A stretch of 64,000 nt of DNA from Paenibacillus tianjinensis (GCF_017086365.1 NZ_CP070969.1:5146001-5210000), one strand, 5' to 3'; counted from the first letter of the stretch, positions 16,757 through 26,098 are shown. Translations and numbers: made by a program. Notes: generated from the letters alone by a model not told the origin.

Positions 16757-17618
16757 GTATATCACTTCCTTTTACGGAAAAATACATTATTTCCTCTAAG
16801 CTCGGCGTCTCGCAAATGGCCGTTTCCTTGAAATAACGCTCCCCCTCTGCCCGGTTCCCGGTCAGCCCCTCGAAGCCGTGCGCGCTCTCCCGGATACCGA
16901 GAAACAAGCGGCGGACGTCACGGTCGAGCAGTTCTTTGCCGCCTTTGACCAACAGATATTTTTCCGCCAGCGCCTCCTTCATCTCATGGAACACGATTCG
17001 TCCGTCGTTAATGAACACAATATAATCGGCAATCCGGTCCAGATCCGTTGTGTTATGCGTTGAGAAAATAATCGACTTCCGCTCATCCTGAATATGCTCC
17101 GTAAGCAAATCCAGCAGCTCTCTGCGGAACACCGGATCAAGTCCAGACGTAGGTTCGTCCATAATAAGCAGATCAGCACCATGCGACAAGGCTACCGCCA
17201 GCGAGAACTTTATTTTCATCCCCTTGGACAGATCCTTGATCTTCTTGCCTGGGGGCAGCTTGAACAGCTCCTGGTATTTCCCGTATGTATCCTCATCCCA
17301 GCGGCTATAGAAGGGGGCGATCACCTTTTTCATCTGCTTAACCGTAAGCTGCTCATAGTATATATTCTCGTCGGACACGTAGCCGATCCGGTCTTTATTC
17401 GCCGGCAGATGCTCCTTGTGGTCCAGCCCGAACAGCTGAATCTCCCCCTGGTCGGGATGAACCATGCCCATGATCATCTTGATCAGCGTCGTTTTGCCTG
17501 CCCCGTTCGGGCCGATCAGTCCGGTAATATACCCTTCCTTCACCCCCAGTGAAATATCCTGCAGCTGAAAATGACCGTAGCTCTTATACAGATGATCCAG
17601 CCTGATGCAATCACTCAT
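16749..17618 (-). CDS. ABC transporter ATP-binding protein (YtrB-like)
   Basis: 289 residues. Walker A is GPNGAGKTTL, the signature is LSKGMKIKFSLA, and Walker B is LLIMDEPTSGLD. The C-terminal ~70 residues extend past the nucleotide-binding domain, as in drug or lantibiotic-type exporters. It overlaps the GntR gene by ATGA and the permease by 8 bp, giving one regulator-ATPase-permease operon under the promoter at 18044-18072. Confidence 0.92.
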   Translation of the reverse strand: MSDCIRLDHLYKSYGHFQLQDISLGVKEGYITGLIGPNGAGKTTLIKMIMGMVHPDQGEIQLFGLDHKEHLPANKDRIGYVSDENIYYEQLTVKQMKKVIAPFYSRWDEDTYGKYQELFKLPPGKKIKDLSKGMKIKFSLAVALSHGADLLIMDEPTSGLDPVFRRELLDLLTEHIQDERKSIIFSTHNTTDLDRIADYIVFINDGRIVFHEMKEALAEKYLLVKGGKELLDRDVRRLFLGIRESAHGFEGLTGNRAEGERYFKETAICETPSLEEIMYFSVKGSDIRV

Positions 17619-17995
17619 TCCTGTTCCTCCTCGTATAGCAGCTTCAGCATATCTGTAAGCTCAGCATAATTGAGACCCAGCATTCTGCTCTCGTCAATGA
17701 TCTCCTTCAGCTTCAGCTCCAGCATCCGCAGACGCTGCTCTTTGATAAATTCCTGATCCGCCCCGGACACAAAGGAACCCTTGCCCACGATCGAGTTGAT
17801 AAGACCTTCCCGCTCCAGTTCCTCGTAAGCCCGCTTCGTCGTGATCACACTGATCTGCAGCTCCTTGGCCAGCTGGCGGATGGATGGCAGGGGCGTTCCC
17901 GATACAAGCTCCCCCTGCAGGATCAGCTGGCGGATCTGGGCCACAATCTGGGCATATATTGGCTCTCCGGAAGTACTTGATATCAATATGTTCAT
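17615..17995 (-). CDS. GntR-family repressor, YtrA subfamily
   Basis: 126 residues, the length expected for YtrA-type regulators, which have a winged helix and only a short C-terminal helical part. The HTH reads PLPSIRQLAKELQISVITTKRAYEEL and the wing GLINSIVGKGSFV. It should bind the palindrome at 18033-18053, which overlaps its own -10 box, and so control itself and the ABC genes. First gene of the operon; ATGA overlap with the ATPase gene. Confidence 0.92.
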   Translation of the reverse strand: MNILISSTSGEPIYAQIVAQIRQLILQGELVSGTPLPSIRQLAKELQISVITTKRAYEELEREGLINSIVGKGSFVSGADQEFIKEQRLRMLELKLKEIIDESRMLGLNYAELTDMLKLLYEEEQE

Positions 17996-18032
17996 CCTGC
18001 GGCACCATCATCCTTACGTTAATTGTATTTAG

Positions 18033-18053
18033 TGTATATATTAAATATATACA
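18033..18053. promoter_or_regulatory. operator of the YtrA-type regulator
   Basis: Perfect 21-bp palindrome made of TGTATATATT, a central A, and AATATATACA. It covers the -10 box and the likely start point of the GntR operon, the right place for repression. YtrA-family operators are known to be GTGTA/TACAC-type palindromes. Confidence 0.75.
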
Positions 18054-18072
18054 TTATATGAGGACGTGTCAA
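18044..18072 (-). promoter_or_regulatory. promoter of the GntR/ABC operon
   Basis: Minus-strand TTGACA (18067-18072), 17-bp spacer, TATATT (18044-18049). The -10 box lies inside the palindromic operator. Confidence 0.75.
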
Positions 18073-18118
18073 TTCCAAAAAAATAAGGGCTGCGATAACT
18101 CGCACCCTTGATCTCTAT

Positions 18119-18532
18119 TCAATATAAAAACGCTAAAATCCCTATTCCTCCCACCAACAAGGCGATAATAATCAGTCCACCGCCCGCAATCACCACTGAT
18201 TTTCTCTTTTCCGGGTCATCGGCTGTATTCTTATAGGCACTGATAATTATTAGTGGTAACCCTATTAAACCAAGCATAGCCCAATTTCCAATGTTTTCTC
18301 TTTGCTGACTATATAAAGAATATCTTTCAAAAAATTTAACCAAACCAAGCATAATAGACATTGATGCAATTAAACTCATACCCAGAGACAGAAACAGATC
18401 ATATTTGTGCCGGTTCTTTACGATATGAAAAATAAAAGGGATCGCTATTCCAATAGATACAAATAAATATACCGGCAACGGAAGACTCTCGTAAAAGCTT
18501 ATTATAGTGAACACTCCCACCCCAAAAATCAT
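18119..18532 (-). CDS. small membrane protein, function unknown
   Basis: 137 residues with four predicted spans, roughly residues 1-14, 20-38, 48-66 plus 85-100, and 112-136. The hydrophilic loops carry Arg/Lys and KNTADDPEKRKS before the last span. I do not recognise the family. GGAAAGAT lies next to the ATG. It lies between the GntR operon promoter and the amidohydrolase terminator and is probably transcribed alone. Its codon use is more AT-rich than most genes in the window. Confidence 0.65.
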   Translation of the reverse strand: MIFGVGVFTIISFYESLPLPVYLFVSIGIAIPFIFHIVKNRHKYDLFLSLGMSLIASMSIMLGLVKFFERYSLYSQQRENIGNWAMLGLIGLPLIIISAYKNTADDPEKRKSVVIAGGGLIIIALLVGGIGILAFLY

Positions 18533-18580
18533 ATCTTTCCGATTGTGAGGTTATTCCATCTTTATGTCAACACAGAAAAA

Positions 18581-18609
18581 AAGCCCACACAATAGTTAGT
18601 CGTGGGCTT
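18581..18609 (-). terminator. terminator of the amidohydrolase gene
   Basis: AAGCCCAC/GTGGGCTT stem, 13-nt loop, T7 run on the minus strand, 39 bp past the stop at 18648. Confidence 0.85.
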
Positions 18610-18647
18610 AATTCGTATATTTATATATTCGTATAAACAGTAATGTT

Positions 18648-19985
18648 TCAGCTAATCTTCGAATGAACCAGCAGGCGTTTGATCGAGCGGTTGGCCTCCT
18701 GCAGCACGGTGTCTTTATCCACGGTCTTCAGCAGTCCTTTATCCATCAGGATTTTACCATCGACAATCGTCGTTTCCACATCCGCGCGGGTGGCGGAATA
18801 GACGATGCGGGAGATCGGGTCGATATCATAGGAAGGGAAGGTGTGGAAGTTGTAGAGGTTCAAGATGGCCAGGTCGGCTTTTTTGCCGACTTCGATGCTG
18901 CCGATCTTGTCTTCCATACCCACTGCCTTGGCACCGCCGATGGTTGCCATACGGAACACGCTGCGCGCATCCATGGTCGTCGGGCCATGATGCGGTTTCT
19001 GGATGATCGCCGCCAGCCGCATTTCGTTGAACATATCCAGGTTATTGTTGCACGGTGCGCCGTCAGCTCCCAGACTGAGGTGAACGTGGTCATGCAGCAT
19101 ACCCGGCGTATCCGCAATACCTGAAGCCAGCTTCAGATTGGAGCCCGGACAGTGGCTGACATGCACTCCGCGGTCCCGCAAAATCCGCTTCTCCTCCGCA
19201 TCCAGCCACACGCAGTGCGCCAGAATCAGGCGTTCATTCGCCAGCCCCAAGTGATCCAGATACACAACGTTGCGCATGCCGGTCATCGCCTGGACGATTT
19301 CGATTTCACCCTGGTTCTCGGAGGCGTGGGTGTGTACTTTGACGTTATACCGCGCCGACAGGTCGCGGACCTCCTTCAGCAGCGGCTCGGTGCAGGAGAT
19401 GACAAAACGCGGCGAGAACGCGTACTGAATACGCCCGTTGTCATAGCCGTTCCATTTCTCCAGCAGATCCACACTCTCCTGGAGGGATGCCGCCGTATCC
19501 TCCTGCAGCGCTTCAGGAACATCGCCGCCCTTCTGATCCATCATCACCTTGCCGGAGAGGGCGCGGATGCCGCTTTTGGCTATCGCCTGAAACGCAAAAT
19601 CCGTATGGTTGACCGTCTCCATATCAACAATCGTCGTCGTGCCGCTGGAGATCAGCTCTCCAATCCCCAGCATGGCGGAATAGTACAGCGAATCCTCATC
19701 ATGCGCCGCCTCCAGCGGCCAGATCCGTTTACGCAGCCAGTCCATCAGCTCTAAGTCATCCCCTTTGCCGCGGAACAGCGTCTGGCAGAGATGGATGTGC
19801 GTCTGTACAAAGCCGGGAATGACTGTACGGTTCGTCGCGTCGATTACCCGTTCATCCCCCTGTGCCGTAAGGCCGCTGCCGATTTCAACAATCAGGCTGT
19901 CTTTAATCCGGATATCACCATGAAAGATTTCTTCCTGTTTATTCATCGTAATAATCTCCGCATTTTTGATCAGAATGTTCGCCAT
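18648..19985 (-). CDS. amidohydrolase, purine/adenosine-type deaminase family
   Basis: 445 residues of the metal-dependent cytosine/adenosine deaminase-like family. Metal ligands are visible as HIHLCQ, HTHASEN, HCVWLD and the Asp in LGADGAPCNNN. The family includes 5'-deoxyadenosine/S-adenosylhomocysteine deaminase (MtaD/DadD) and guanine deaminase-type enzymes; the motif set looks closer to the former. The leader, however, holds a purine riboswitch with a guanine-type specificity base arranged to turn expression on, which suggests a guanine-related substrate. Sequence alone does not settle the substrate. It is a single-gene transcript with its own promoter, riboswitch and terminator. Confidence 0.85.
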   Translation of the reverse strand: MANILIKNAEIITMNKQEEIFHGDIRIKDSLIVEIGSGLTAQGDERVIDATNRTVIPGFVQTHIHLCQTLFRGKGDDLELMDWLRKRIWPLEAAHDEDSLYYSAMLGIGELISSGTTTIVDMETVNHTDFAFQAIAKSGIRALSGKVMMDQKGGDVPEALQEDTAASLQESVDLLEKWNGYDNGRIQYAFSPRFVISCTEPLLKEVRDLSARYNVKVHTHASENQGEIEIVQAMTGMRNVVYLDHLGLANERLILAHCVWLDAEEKRILRDRGVHVSHCPGSNLKLASGIADTPGMLHDHVHLSLGADGAPCNNNLDMFNEMRLAAIIQKPHHGPTTMDARSVFRMATIGGAKAVGMEDKIGSIEVGKKADLAILNLYNFHTFPSYDIDPISRIVYSATRADVETTIVDGKILMDKGLLKTVDKDTVLQEANRSIKRLLVHSKIS

Positions 19986-20040
19986 AACCCGATTCCCCCT
20001 CGTTCAATTCACAGTTTGCTTTATGCAGATAACACAAAAA

Positions 20041-20076
20041 GGCTACAAAAATATGCCTCAGCATATTTTCGTAGCC
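20041..20076 (-). terminator. riboswitch-controlled terminator
   Basis: GGCTACGAAAATATGC pairs with GCATATTTTTGTAGCC (one G-T-type pair) with a 4-nt loop, followed by T5. Its 5' arm contains the 3' strand of aptamer stem P1, so terminator and ligand-bound aptamer exclude each other. Confidence 0.88.
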
Positions 20077-20133
20077 AGAAATTTACGGTTCCCGGTAGAG
20101 ACCCTTAAACCAATTATTAAGGATATACGAAAA
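20066..20133 (-). promoter_or_regulatory. purine riboswitch aptamer, C74 (guanine-type), ON architecture
   Basis: Minus-strand leader. P1 is TTTTCGTA/TACGAAAA, P2 is CCTTAA/TTAAGG, and the core GTCTCTACC ... AACCGTAAAT matches the purine-riboswitch consensus. The base before the 3' P1 strand (position 74 in xpt numbering) is C, which selects guanine-like ligands; position 73 is G where A is usual. Ligand binding closes P1 and removes the 5' arm of the terminator at 20041-20076, so ligand should increase expression of the amidohydrolase. Confidence 0.9.
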
Positions 20134-20164
20134 AAAGGATTATTCAATTGCCTTGAATAACCTC

Positions 20165-20194
20165 ATGATAAACGAAAGACAAAATCAATGTCAA
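20165..20194 (-). promoter_or_regulatory. promoter of the riboswitch/amidohydrolase transcript
   Basis: Minus-strand TTGACA at 20189-20194, 17-bp spacer, TTATCA at 20166-20171, about 30 bp before aptamer stem P1. Confidence 0.7.
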
Positions 20195-20290
20195 TATAAT
20201 TAACATTAAATATTTATATTAATGAAAAACAAAGCACTTACTCTAATGAAAACCAATATTAATGTTATATTACACTACATGAAATTTGCT

Positions 20291-20794
20291 TTATTCATCT
20301 TCAAAAAATCCGCCTTCAAATAAGTCCGTTTGAGGATCTGCTACTAATCCTTGCGGTGGGTCAAACTGAAGTTTTATCTTCCCAGCTGCTTTTTTGCCGA
20401 CCCATTTCAGCGCACTTTTCCCTTTAGGGATTTCCAGTGTAATATTTCCTTCCTTGTCTCCAATCCAAATCGTGCTTAATTGATGATCTTCTGTTGTTTG
20501 AATCAATTTAAATTTGCCCCGGTTAATAGAACCTTCTATCTTAATTGTTATTGTTTCATTATTTTGGCTGTTTATTTTCCAAACCGTAAAAACACCTGAG
20601 AATCCGCTAAATTTAAAATCCGCCTCCTTACTGCTAATTTCACCCACCTTGTTCTCAAACGTAAAGCTGTCCCCCGATTCCAATAGACGATTCTCATTAT
20701 TAAAAAGTTTCTCTTGTTTATTCACAAACACACCACATCCCCCAATCCATAAAACTGTGCACATTATAAGAACTAAATTTAGAGTACGCTTCAA
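20291..20794 (-). CDS. putative lipoprotein
   Basis: 167 residues with a lipoprotein signal: MKRTLNLVLIMCTVLWIGGC, lipobox IGGC, so Cys20 would be lipidated and the protein anchored outside the membrane. The mature part is hydrophilic and beta-rich with no family I recognise. The start is TTG with GAGGGGG upstream, overlapping the acetyltransferase stop (TTGA). It is the last gene of the AT-rich island downstream of the RiPP exporter. It could be an accessory or immunity factor, which is inference from position only. Confidence 0.72.
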   Translation of the reverse strand: MKRTLNLVLIMCTVLWIGGCGVFVNKQEKLFNNENRLLESGDSFTFENKVGEISSKEADFKFSGFSGVFTVWKINSQNNETITIKIEGSINRGKFKLIQTTEDHQLSTIWIGDKEGNITLEIPKGKSALKWVGKKAAGKIKLQFDPPQGLVADPQTDLFEGGFFEDE

Positions 20795-21306
20795 TAATTA
20801 GCCCCCTCGTCTAACTTTTTAACTAGTTTATGACGATATAACTCCATTTTGCATAAATGTCCTAATAATTTGGCTACTTTGTTGTTATGCTCAAAGACAT
20901 CTGCCACGATGTACAACAATTTTTTTTCGCTTGCCCATTTCTCGACGCAATTATACAGTTGATGGAAATAATATAGGGATTGTGGTGAATTCCGAAAGCT
21001 TTCTTCAATGTAATAATGGAGGATATAAGCATGGTCATCTATAAAGAAATGGAAATCCTTTGCACTTCTCCATACCTCGATATAACCATAAACAGAATTT
21101 TCATTCTCAAGTATAAATATTCCACAATTCTCATTTTCTAATAACTCAGTATAGTGTTCTATTGATTCATTGACACTGTCAGGTATTTCTCCGGTATAAA
21201 ACTTATCTTTTTGAAGCTGATCAGCGGATAATTTAATCCACATTAAGGCGATATCTGAAACATCCTTAAACTCAGCTCTTCTAACAATATTTTTAATTGG
21301 ATCCAT
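20791..21306 (-). CDS. GNAT-like acetyltransferase (probable)
   Basis: 171 residues with the strand-helix pattern of a GNAT fold: RRAEFKDVSDIALMWIKLS at the start, IFILENENSVYGYIEVWRS as strands 2-4, and LLYIVADVFEHNNKVAKLLGHL near the end. The acetyl-CoA loop (Q/RxxGxG/A) is not clear, as EESFRNSPQSLYYF occupies its place, so activity is uncertain. AAGGTG precedes the ATG. It lies 28 bp after the ABC exporter and overlaps the lipoprotein gene, so it is in the RiPP-cluster transcript. Peptide modification or self-protection is speculative. Confidence 0.6.
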   Translation of the reverse strand: MDPIKNIVRRAEFKDVSDIALMWIKLSADQLQKDKFYTGEIPDSVNESIEHYTELLENENCGIFILENENSVYGYIEVWRSAKDFHFFIDDHAYILHYYIEESFRNSPQSLYYFHQLYNCVEKWASEKKLLYIVADVFEHNNKVAKLLGHLCKMELYRHKLVKKLDEGANY

Positions 21307-21334
21307 AACTTCACCTTCTTCTCAATAGAGTTAA

Positions 21335-23047
21335 TTATACATACTCCATTAACATTCCATTATTAAGTATCTTCTCTGTGAATAATTTATCTTTTTCCGT
21401 TTCTACAACTTCTTGTACTTGACCATTGTGAAAGCTATAAATTTTATTCGCATCAGCAATAGTTGTTAACCGATGAGCAATTACGATCACCAAGCATTCC
21501 CTTGATATCTCTTCAATAATATCTTTGATGCGGATTTCATTATCTATATCTAAAAACGAAGTTGGTTCATCCAAAATAAAAATTTTCGGTCTCTTTAGTA
21601 GCGCTCTAGCAATAGCTAATCGTTGCATTTCTCCACCTGATAAATTCACTCTTTCAGTTATTAAAGTGTCATAAGAATCCGCTAAAGAAATGATTTTTTC
21701 ATGAAGTCCAAGTTTTTTACAAACATCTGTAATTTCATCCGTTGTAGCTAGTTCGTTGCCACAATGTAGATTTTCTATTATGCTCATATTGAATAAGTTA
21801 ATATCCTGAGAGACATAACTAATATTTTGGCGAAGAGTCTCCACGCCTATTCCCAACATGTCGGAGTTGTTTAAAAAGATTTCCCCCTGCTCTGGCCTAT
21901 AGAAACCAAGTATTATTTTTACCAACGTACTTTTACCTGAGCCTGATTGTCCAATAAATGCGATTAAGCCTTTGCTCGGAAATTGCATATTTACACCAGA
22001 TAGTGCCTTTGTTCCATCGCTATAGGAAAAACTTATATCCTTAATTGTCATTCCATCAAAAACTTCCGGAAAAGCTAAATTTACTAATGTTTCTGCCTCC
22101 ATATCGAAGTACTCATAAATACGATCAAATACAGGTATCGTTTTGCGCAAACTGGTCTGGCTTCCAACTAATTCATATAAAGGCTGTACCAATAATTGGA
22201 AATATAGGCCTAATGCAACCACCTCTCCTAATGTCAATTCACCCCTCATAACACCTATACTTCCCATCCCATATATAATTCCCAATGATAAGACAACGAC
22301 AACTGTGGACAGGTTGTTTAATAATGTACTTAAATATCCGATACTCTTATTATCCTTAAATGTTTTTTTTATCACTTCATTATATTTGTTAATAGTAGCT
22401 TTTTCCGCTGAAAAAGCTTTGATTGTAACAACGGAATCTGCCATTTGGTTCACAGTAGTGCAAATGGCATCCGAGTTTATTTGAGAACGTTGGGAAAGAG
22501 CAATAAAGCGTCTGCCTATTTTCCAATTCAAAAAAAGAAAACATACTACCATTAGAAGTATAATTAAAGTTATTACAGGAGATATGTAAAACATACCTCC
22601 AATTACTAAAATAATCAGTAATAGATTTTTTATTATTAAAACAAAAAAATTGGTAATAAAATCACTTGCCGCACGCCCATCCGATAGAATTCTAGAAATA
22701 ATTTCTCCTTTTTTCGCCTGTTCGAAGAAAGAAATAGGTGCATAAATGACTTTTTCAAACATAGTGTTTCTTATCCCTAAGGTAATAGATTCAGAGATAT
22801 GTAAAAAAATAATGTCTTTAAAATATCCAAAAACAGGTTGCATTACACAAACTAATGTAAATAAAAAAATCCCAAAGTATAATTTATGCATAGATTCAGT
22901 AGGTATAACTTCGTCGACCAAGTATTGAGAAACTAAGGGAGAAGAAAAAACAGCCAATGTATATATTAGAGTCAGACAGAATCCCGCTATTTGGGAAAAA
23001 ACGTATGGCTTAGTTAACCATATAATTCTCTTGAAAAATATTTTCAT
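21335..23047 (-). CDS. ABC exporter (fused permease and ATPase) of the RiPP cluster
   Basis: 570 residues. Six spans occupy ~1-300, then a nucleotide-binding domain: Walker A IGQSGSGKST, signature LSGGEMQRLAIARALL, Walker B IFILDEPTSFLD, H-loop AHRLTT. There is no N-terminal C39 peptidase, so leader removal would need a separate enzyme, and the gene just upstream encodes a candidate. ATG 23047 has GGGAGG 6-7 bases upstream and is preferred over 23068. The likely cargo is the modified Cys-rich peptides encoded at 26490-27366, by position. Confidence 0.9.
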   Translation of the reverse strand: MKIFFKRIIWLTKPYVFSQIAGFCLTLIYTLAVFSSPLVSQYLVDEVIPTESMHKLYFGIFLFTLVCVMQPVFGYFKDIIFLHISESITLGIRNTMFEKVIYAPISFFEQAKKGEIISRILSDGRAASDFITNFFVLIIKNLLLIILVIGGMFYISPVITLIILLMVVCFLFLNWKIGRRFIALSQRSQINSDAICTTVNQMADSVVTIKAFSAEKATINKYNEVIKKTFKDNKSIGYLSTLLNNLSTVVVVLSLGIIYGMGSIGVMRGELTLGEVVALGLYFQLLVQPLYELVGSQTSLRKTIPVFDRIYEYFDMEAETLVNLAFPEVFDGMTIKDISFSYSDGTKALSGVNMQFPSKGLIAFIGQSGSGKSTLVKIILGFYRPEQGEIFLNNSDMLGIGVETLRQNISYVSQDINLFNMSIIENLHCGNELATTDEITDVCKKLGLHEKIISLADSYDTLITERVNLSGGEMQRLAIARALLKRPKIFILDEPTSFLDIDNEIRIKDIIEEISRECLVIVIAHRLTTIADANKIYSFHNGQVQEVVETEKDKLFTEKILNNGMLMEYV

Positions 23048-23067
23048 TATAGTCCTCCCTGAAAACA

Positions 23068-23694
23068 TTATCTCTCTAGCAGCGCCTTCACCTGTTGTCG
23101 CCCAAAAATAGCATCGTTTTCAAATGACTCTAAAATTAGCATTCTATCGATAATTGAGTTTACTCCGAAAGAGTCCACTAATTTTTTGACTGCTTTTGCG
23201 CTACTAATATAGAATACCTCATCATCGTAATTTAAATTGTATACATCAGTTTTAACATGATTGAATGCATCTAAAGCAAAGTTATTGATCTGGCCAGATA
23301 GATACACTGCCAACCCTTCATCTAACCATAAAGGACAACTAGACCTCAACTTACTATGAAGAACTATATGAGAGAATTCATGAATAATTAGTTCTTCTAA
23401 AGTACCAATGTTTTTATGTTTCCATCTTTCGTAGTTAACAATAAGTATATCTTTACCATAAATAGTACCTATAACCCATGATGGTATGGGAACTCCAACA
23501 TATCGCTGGAGCTCCTCTACAGAATCAAACCATTTTATCCAAACCTTACTCCTAAATCCGAATAAGAAACGAATGTATAATATACTCTCGTTTAAAACAT
23601 CAAAGTTCTGTAATTGATTTATGAAGATTAAATTATCCGTTAAAATGTTTAAATTATTTCGCCACAACATATTCGGACACACTATGTAAATCAT
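23068..23694 (-). CDS. zinc metallopeptidase (peptidase MA-like)
   Basis: 208 residues. The zinc motif HEFSHIVLHS and the downstream LWLDEGLAVYLSGQ (third ligand Glu) match the gluzincin/peptidase MA pattern. No signal peptide is clear; the N-terminus MIYIVCPNMLWRN could be weakly hydrophobic. It overlaps the maturase gene by 41 bp if the first ATG is used; ATG 23667 is an alternative. Between a radical SAM maturase and an exporter lacking a C39 domain, it is the likely leader peptidase. That role is inference. Confidence 0.8.
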   Translation of the reverse strand: MIYIVCPNMLWRNNLNILTDNLIFINQLQNFDVLNESILYIRFLFGFRSKVWIKWFDSVEELQRYVGVPIPSWVIGTIYGKDILIVNYERWKHKNIGTLEELIIHEFSHIVLHSKLRSSCPLWLDEGLAVYLSGQINNFALDAFNHVKTDVYNLNYDDEVFYISSAKAVKKLVDSFGVNSIIDRMLILESFENDAIFGRQQVKALLER

Positions 23695-24738
23695 TCCTTC
23701 TTTGGAGGTACGTTAATTTTAAAACATCGTCAAGATTGTATCTCCATTTTTCACAATCTGGTTCATTACCTAGCATTTCTCCGTTATACGGACACCCTCC
23801 CATACAAATCGGTAAAACGTCACAATTGGTACATTTATCAAAGTTGAACGGTGACCACAGTAAATAATCAGCATTTCTCATAAACATTTTCTCATTTGTT
23901 GGCTCATGAATTGTGTTCACATTCCCCACTGCGCGCTCCTTATTCCCCACATCGTTCCAACATTTATACATAAATCCATTAGGATCAAGAACATACGAAT
24001 CAACTGCATCAGCACAACAATAATTAGCCTTAACACCTGGATAGTATGGATAGTTCCCCACATTAAATCCTTTTGCAAATAATATCGCCTGCTGAACAAC
24101 ATTCTCTTTGGCATATTCTTCTGTATTTAGACAGGATTCTGCAATCGACATACAAGCTTCTGTATAGGCAGTTACTTGTCCTAAATTAATAGATAACCCC
24201 TGCAAATTATGAGCGACTAAAATATCAAGTAGCTCTTCTACATTAGCGACATTAGTTTTATCGACATTAATTCTAATAGAAACATTTATATCGTTTTCTA
24301 ATAATTTTTTTATATTATTAAGAATGACAAAAAAGGTGTCTTTGTCACTTCCTTTAAGTCTTCTTCTAGAATTATGGATCTCTGGCGGGCCATCCATTGT
24401 AATTTGGGCTCCGTCTATTTTATATTTTTTGAAGTGCTCGATAACCTCATCATTGATAAGATATCCATTGGTAACAATATAAGAATTGTATGATACACTG
24501 TATTTCTCACAAATTGAAATAATGCGTTCCGATAAAGAGTAAATCACTTTCTTAGCTGTCAAAGGTTCGCCACCGTACCAGGTAATATGAATATCATTTC
24601 CTTTTTTCGCAGCATCATTCACGAGATTTATAACCGCATCCATAGTTGATTGATCCATTACCCCTTGTTTCGGATCTTCATAACAGTAGGGGCAAGCAAA
24701 GTTACAGCTTAGTGTTGGAGCAATTGTTAAACCTAAAG

Positions 24739-26098
24739 GGGTCTGTCAATAATTTTGTGTAAACTCTTTTAAGCACAGATTCCCCCGAGGGGGAAGTCGC
24801 GAATCTAACGCAAGTGTTGACCGACCCGGTCTGGGAAAAATACCGAAAGCTGGAGCAGCATTTGGCCCCAGTTTTGGACACGTCCAGTCCATTTTCGAGT
24901 GACATCGACGGTGGCCAGATAGAGCATTTTTAGCAGAGCTTCATCGGTAGGAAAGATGCTCTTTCCTTTGGTTACTTTACGAAGCTGACGGTGGTAACTC
25001 TCAATCATATTGGTGGTGTAAATCAGTTTACGTATCTCAGGCGGGTACTTGAAAAAAGTAGCAAGTTCGTCCCAATTCGTCCGCCACGAACGGATAATGA
25101 GGGGATATTTCGCCCCCCAGACTTCCTCAAAACGGTCGAGTTCAAGCAAGGCACCTTCCTCGGTAGCTGCCTTGTATATAGGCTTTAAGTCGGCGGTCAC
25201 CTTCTTAATATCCTTGTAAGACACGTACCGTGTAGAGCTGCGGATTTGGTGAATAATACACTTCTGGATTTCAGTTTGGGGATAGCAGGCCGCAATCGCT
25301 TGAGAGAACCCGGACAGGTTATCCACACAGATAATGAGAATGTCCCCCACTCCACGATTCTTGAGTTCATTCAGCACGCTGAGCCAGAACTTGGAGGACT
25401 CGTTCTCACCAATCCACATGCCCAGCACGTCTTTGTTTCCGTCCAGATCAATGCCAATGACCATGTAGGCAGCCTTGTTGATAATGGCCCCGTCTTGCTT
25501 GACTTTGAAGTGGATCGCATCCAGATAGACAACAGCGTAAACGCCTTGCAGAGGCCGATTCTGCCATTCTTTAATGAGAGGAACAATCTTATTTGTGACA
25601 TTGGAAATGAGCGTAGGCGACACCTCAATGCCATACATCTGCCCCAGGTGATCCTGAATTTCTCGGGTACTAATCCCTTTGGCGTACAGAGCGATGATTT
25701 GCTCTTCGATGCCGGTTACGTTCGACTGATGCTTCTTGACGACAAGTGGCTCAAACTCACCCAGACGGTCACGAGGGATAGCGATTTCCTGTTCCCCGTA
25801 CTCACTGACAACCGTTTTACGGCTCTTTCCGTTACGGCTGTTTGGCGTGAGCTTCGCCTTCACTTCATGCTTTCCGTAGCCTAAATGAGTGTCCATTTCG
25901 GCTTCCAGCATCTCCTGAATCGTCTCCGCAAATAGCTCTTTTAGAGCATTCTGCGCATCCTGTGCGCTTACCAAGTTGTTTTCCTTAATAAATTCCCGTA
26001 ACTGTTGTTTTGTCCAAAGTCCCATGTGTTCTCCCCAACCTTTCTCTTACTTCCATTTTAATGGGTTTGAGAGTTTACACAATATATTTTACAGACTC
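24739..26098 (-). mobile_element. IS256-family (Mutator-like) element, 1360 bp
   Basis: Imperfect ~29-bp inverted ends starting G(G/A)GTCTGT and sharing TTGTGTAAACTCT. An 8-bp target duplication ACCTAAAG (24731-24738 and 26099-26106) lies inside the radical SAM gene. Perfect duplication and an intact transposase suggest a recent insertion. Confidence 0.95.
24805..26025 (-). CDS. IS256-family transposase
   Basis: 406 residues, the standard length. N-terminal LKELFAETIQEMLEAEMDTHLGYGKHE and the IPRDRLGEFEP segment are family hallmarks. The DDE set is visible as VVYLDAIHFKVK, IICVDNLSGFSQAI and TTNMIESYHRQLRK. It cuts and pastes the element with an 8-9 bp target duplication. No frame damage seen. 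The gene runs in the same direction as the maturase it interrupts. Confidence 0.95.
   Translation of the reverse strand: MGLWTKQQLREFIKENNLVSAQDAQNALKELFAETIQEMLEAEMDTHLGYGKHEVKAKLTPNSRNGKSRKTVVSEYGEQEIAIPRDRLGEFEPLVVKKHQSNVTGIEEQIIALYAKGISTREIQDHLGQMYGIEVSPTLISNVTNKIVPLIKEWQNRPLQGVYAVVYLDAIHFKVKQDGAIINKAAYMVIGIDLDGNKDVLGMWIGENESSKFWLSVLNELKNRGVGDILIICVDNLSGFSQAIAACYPQTEIQKCIIHQIRSSTRYVSYKDIKKVTADLKPIYKAATEEGALLELDRFEEVWGAKYPLIIRSWRTNWDELATFFKYPPEIRKLIYTTNMIESYHRQLRKVTKGKSIFPTDEALLKMLYLATVDVTRKWTGRVQNWGQMLLQLSVFFPDRVGQHLR

Noticed and set aside
19986..20290. Possible T-box leader upstream of the amidohydrolase
   Set aside because: No T-box core sequence; the conserved core and P1/P2/P3 pairing match a purine riboswitch.
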